A stretch of DNA of 9,033 nt from Stenotrophobium sp040387055 (GTDB lineage Bacteria; Pseudomonadota; Gammaproteobacteria; Nevskiales; Nevskiaceae). Position numbers and translations under genes: made by a program. The DNA lies in contig JAZKEM010000039.1 of the NCBI GenBank assembly GCA_040387055.1, positions 1 to 9,033 of the forward strand, in the 5' to 3' direction. This document shows, one piece after another, positions 7,352 through 9,033 of the stretch; position 1 is the first letter of the stretch, and each line of letters starts with the position of its first letter. The notes below the pieces were generated by a model. It ran no database searches and had not been told where the DNA came from. It saw only the letters and a list, made by a program, of their open reading frames with translations.

Positions 7352-7363
7352 GGCTGCTATAGT
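7335..7363 (+). promoter_or_regulatory. Candidate extended -10 promoter of the OmpA-like gene
   Basis: TGC-TATAGT (7355-7363) is an extended -10 element. At 17-bp spacing the -35 position holds CAGACG (7335-7340), matching the consensus only at the central GAC. The extended TG motif can compensate for a weak -35. The predicted start near 7370 leaves a leader of about 38 nt that contains the strong ribosome-binding site. Confidence 0.5.
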
Positions 7364-7396
7364 CATTTGAATCGCTTTTTACTGTCGGAACCGCTC

Positions 7397-7404
7397 AGGG
7401 GAGA
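7397..7404 (+). promoter_or_regulatory. Strong Shine-Dalgarno sequence of the OmpA-like gene
   Basis: AGGGGAGA lies 3 nt before the ATG at 7408, a near-perfect complement to the 16S rRNA 3' end and the best ribosome-binding site in the window. It fixes the start codon and fits the abundant expression usual for OmpA-family proteins. Confidence 0.85.
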
Positions 7405-7407
7405 ATT

Positions 7408-9033
7408 ATGAAATACCGTTCCGGTCTGCTGGCCGCGTTACTCAGCATTGCTATCGCCGTACCCGTTTTTGCTCAAGATGATGCAGCTCCTGTCGATGCT
7501 GCAGCTGAAGCACCTGCTGCTGATGCCGCACCGGCTGACGCTGCTCCTGCTGAAGCCGCACCTGCCGATGCAGCTGCAACCGACGCTGCTCCTGCTGAGG
7601 CTGCTCCTACAGATGCAGCTGCAACTGAAGCCGCTCCTGCTGATGCAGCCGCTGTAGAAGCCGCACCTGTTGACGCTGCTCCTGCCGACGCAGCCGCTGC
7701 TGAAGCCGCCCCTGCAGACGCTGCTGCTCTGACCGACGCTTCTGCTGAAGCTGCTCCAGCTGAAGAAGTTGCTGCTCCTGCAGAAGAAACCGCTTCCAGC
7801 GAATCGTCCGATTCCGGCAGCGCAAGCGGTTCGGCTATCAAAGGCCACCCGTTCTACGTTTCGCCGATGTTCTCGTACTCACTTAGCGACGGCGATTCCG
7901 GCACTAAGAATGGTATGGGCGGCGTGATCTCGGTCGGTAAGCGTTTGACCGATGGCCTCAACCTTGAACTGAATGCTTTCTACAGCACCGCCAAGGGCGA
8001 CAGCAAAGCTAAAGCCGGCGGTTTCAGCGGCGACGCCAAGCTCAAGGGCTTCGGTGTAACGGCATTGTTGTTCCCACTGTCTAGCTTCCCTAACGCCTTC
8101 GGTATCGTCAGCGTTGACTACGCCACGGGCTCTAACGCTCCGTACGGCCAGCCACTGTTCTCGGCCAACCCGACCAGCGTCAGTGCACTGGACTACCGCA
8201 GCACCGTGTTTGATCTCGGCGTGGGTTACCTCTGGCCGATCACCGAACGCATCCTGCTCCGTACTGAAGCTCGCTACCGCATGAACTCGCACGGTCGCGA
8301 ATTCCTCGGCATTCACAGCGGCGAACAGAGCGCTTTCTATGAAGGCGTGTTTAACGTCGGTGTGCTGATCCCATTGGGCGCCAAGGCTGCTGCAGCTCCT
8401 GCTGCTACCGAAGCACCAGTTGAAGTTGTGGCTGCTGCCGCTGGCGAAGCTGATAGCGACGGTGACGGCGTTGTCGACAGCCAAGACAAGTGCCCAGATA
8501 CCCCAGCTGGCACCAAGGTCAATGCTGAAGGTTGCGCGCTTGATACCGATGGCGACGGCGTACCTGATGACGTTGATGAGTGCCCGAACACCCCAGCTGG
8601 CGCGAAAGTGCTCGCTAATGGTTGCGCACTGAAGGGCGACTGCCGCACGCCGAAGGCTGGCGAAGCCATCGACGAAAACGGTTGCGCTGTGAACAAGGCG
8701 TTCATCCTCAAGGGTGTGAACTTCGAGTTCGATTCCGACCGTCTGACTGCAGATGCCAAGGAAATCCTCAATGGCGTGGGTGAGACCCTCAAGTCTTACG
8801 CCGACCTGAAGATTGAAGTGGCCGGTCACACCGACGACGTCGGCACGGAAGCCTACAACCTCGGCCTCTCTGAGCGCCGCGCTAACTCGGTCAAGACCTA
8901 CCTCGCTAGCCGTGGTACAGACGTATCCCGCCTGACCCCAGTTGGCTATGGCAAGACCAAGCCAGTTGTTGAAGGCACCTCTGACGAAGACCGCGCGAAG
9001 AACCGTCGCGTTGAGTTGAACGTCAAAGAGTAA
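7408..9033 (+). CDS. OmpA-family outer-membrane protein with acidic Ala/Pro repeat segment and TSP3 repeats
   Basis: This 541-residue protein is predicted to anchor the outer membrane to peptidoglycan. A signal peptide (residues 1-22) with probable cleavage at VFA/QDD is followed by a low-complexity acidic segment (about 23-144, no Lys or Arg). Residues about 147-323 look like a small OmpA-type beta-barrel: alternating hydrophobic strands such as FGIVSVDYATG, FDLGVGYLWPI and VFNVGVLIPLG. Two thrombospondin type 3 calcium-binding repeats start with DSDGDG (349) and DTDGDG (379), and a third cysteine pair without the calcium motif follows (410-426). The C-terminal OmpA domain (about 432-541) has FEFDSDRLTADA, then HTDDVG and LSERRANSV. 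D476 and R491 match the diaminopimelate-binding D271 and R286 of E. coli OmpA. At 541 residues it is far longer than E. coli OmpA (346), mostly through the N-terminal segment. The gene is complete and divergent from prfB; the window ends at its stop, so any terminator is outside. Confidence 0.93.
   Translation: MKYRSGLLAALLSIAIAVPVFAQDDAAPVDAAAEAPAADAAPADAAPAEAAPADAAATDAAPAEAAPTDAAATEAAPADAAAVEAAPVDAAPADAAAAEAAPADAAALTDASAEAAPAEEVAAPAEETASSESSDSGSASGSAIKGHPFYVSPMFSYSLSDGDSGTKNGMGGVISVGKRLTDGLNLELNAFYSTAKGDSKAKAGGFSGDAKLKGFGVTALLFPLSSFPNAFGIVSVDYATGSNAPYGQPLFSANPTSVSALDYRSTVFDLGVGYLWPITERILLRTEARYRMNSHGREFLGIHSGEQSAFYEGVFNVGVLIPLGAKAAAAPAATEAPVEVVAAAAGEADSDGDGVVDSQDKCPDTPAGTKVNAEGCALDTDGDGVPDDVDECPNTPAGAKVLANGCALKGDCRTPKAGEAIDENGCAVNKAFILKGVNFEFDSDRLTADAKEILNGVGETLKSYADLKIEVAGHTDDVGTEAYNLGLSERRANSVKTYLASRGTDVSRLTPVGYGKTKPVVEGTSDEDRAKNRRVELNVKE
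7522..7731 (+). repeat. 15-bp in-frame tandem repeat array (14 units) encoding [D/E]AA[P/A]x pentapeptides
   Basis: Residues 39-108 of the OmpA-like protein are 14 consecutive pentapeptides of the form Asp/Glu-Ala-Ala-Pro/Ala-any, coded by fourteen 15-bp units such as GACGCTGCTCCTGCT. Synonymous changes make the DNA copies imperfect while the peptide pattern is strict. The fourth position follows a higher-order order A-P-P-A-P that occurs twice (residues 54-78 and 79-103), giving a 75-bp superunit. Like many short in-frame arrays it could vary in copy number between strains without breaking the frame. Confidence 0.9.

Noticed and set aside
7522..7731. Regular short repeats as a CRISPR-like array
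   Set aside because: Units are contiguous 15-bp in-frame codon repeats with no spacers, inside a secreted protein gene.
7473..7841. Antisense Ala/Gly/Ser-rich open frame over the repeat array
   Set aside because: It is a mirror of the 15-bp repeats; its low-complexity translation follows from the sense-strand repeat and has no start context of its own.
7879..8829. A 316-codon open frame antisense to the OmpA-like gene
   Set aside because: It lies wholly opposite a gene with clear signal peptide, TSP3 and OmpA motifs. It shows no recognisable domain, and long antisense frames arise readily opposite codon-biased genes.

Overview
The window is ordinary proteobacterial chromosome with three functional blocks. 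GC content looks to be in the mid-50s by eye. A class II LysRS directly downstream of a frameshift-regulated RF2 gene, a Gram-negative sulfate ABC transporter of the CysTWA type and an OmpA-family outer-membrane protein with thrombospondin type 3 repeats point to a gamma- or betaproteobacterium. I cannot fix the genus from sequence alone.

Block 1 (1-3303, + strand) is a sulfate/thiosulfate import operon in the order sbp (3' end only), cysT, cysW, cysA. The first three genes are tightly packed: 3 nt separate sbp from cysT, and cysT and cysW overlap by 4 nt (ATGA). cysA follows after a 63-nt AT-rich gap. Sbp captures sulfate in the periplasm, CysT and CysW form the membrane channel, and CysA hydrolyses ATP to drive uptake. 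The block ends at a strong hairpin with T tracts on both sides, which also serves the converging block 2.

Block 2 (3314-7214, - strand) reads prfB, lysS, then a Bcr/CflA-type MFS exporter. prfB carries the classical autoregulatory +1 frameshift site (CTT TGA C), so its true product starts at 7214 and is made from two reading frames. lysS follows after 49 nt with a small hairpin. The exporter begins with GTG only 8 nt after the lysS stop, so it is probably cotranscribed with these two translation genes.

Block 3 (7215-9033, + strand) is a 193-bp divergent promoter region followed by a complete OmpA-like outer-membrane protein. It has a signal peptide, a long acidic Ala/Pro pentapeptide-repeat segment, a beta-barrel, calcium-binding type 3 repeats and a C-terminal peptidoglycan-binding OmpA domain. 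The window ends exactly at its stop codon.

No mobile element, CRISPR array, RNA gene or defence system is visible, and I found no novel multi-gene system. The observations most worth a second look are the tandem hairpins at the sbp/cysT junction, the strict 15-bp in-frame repeat array in the OmpA-like gene, and the prfB frameshift that start-codon-based gene calling gets wrong.
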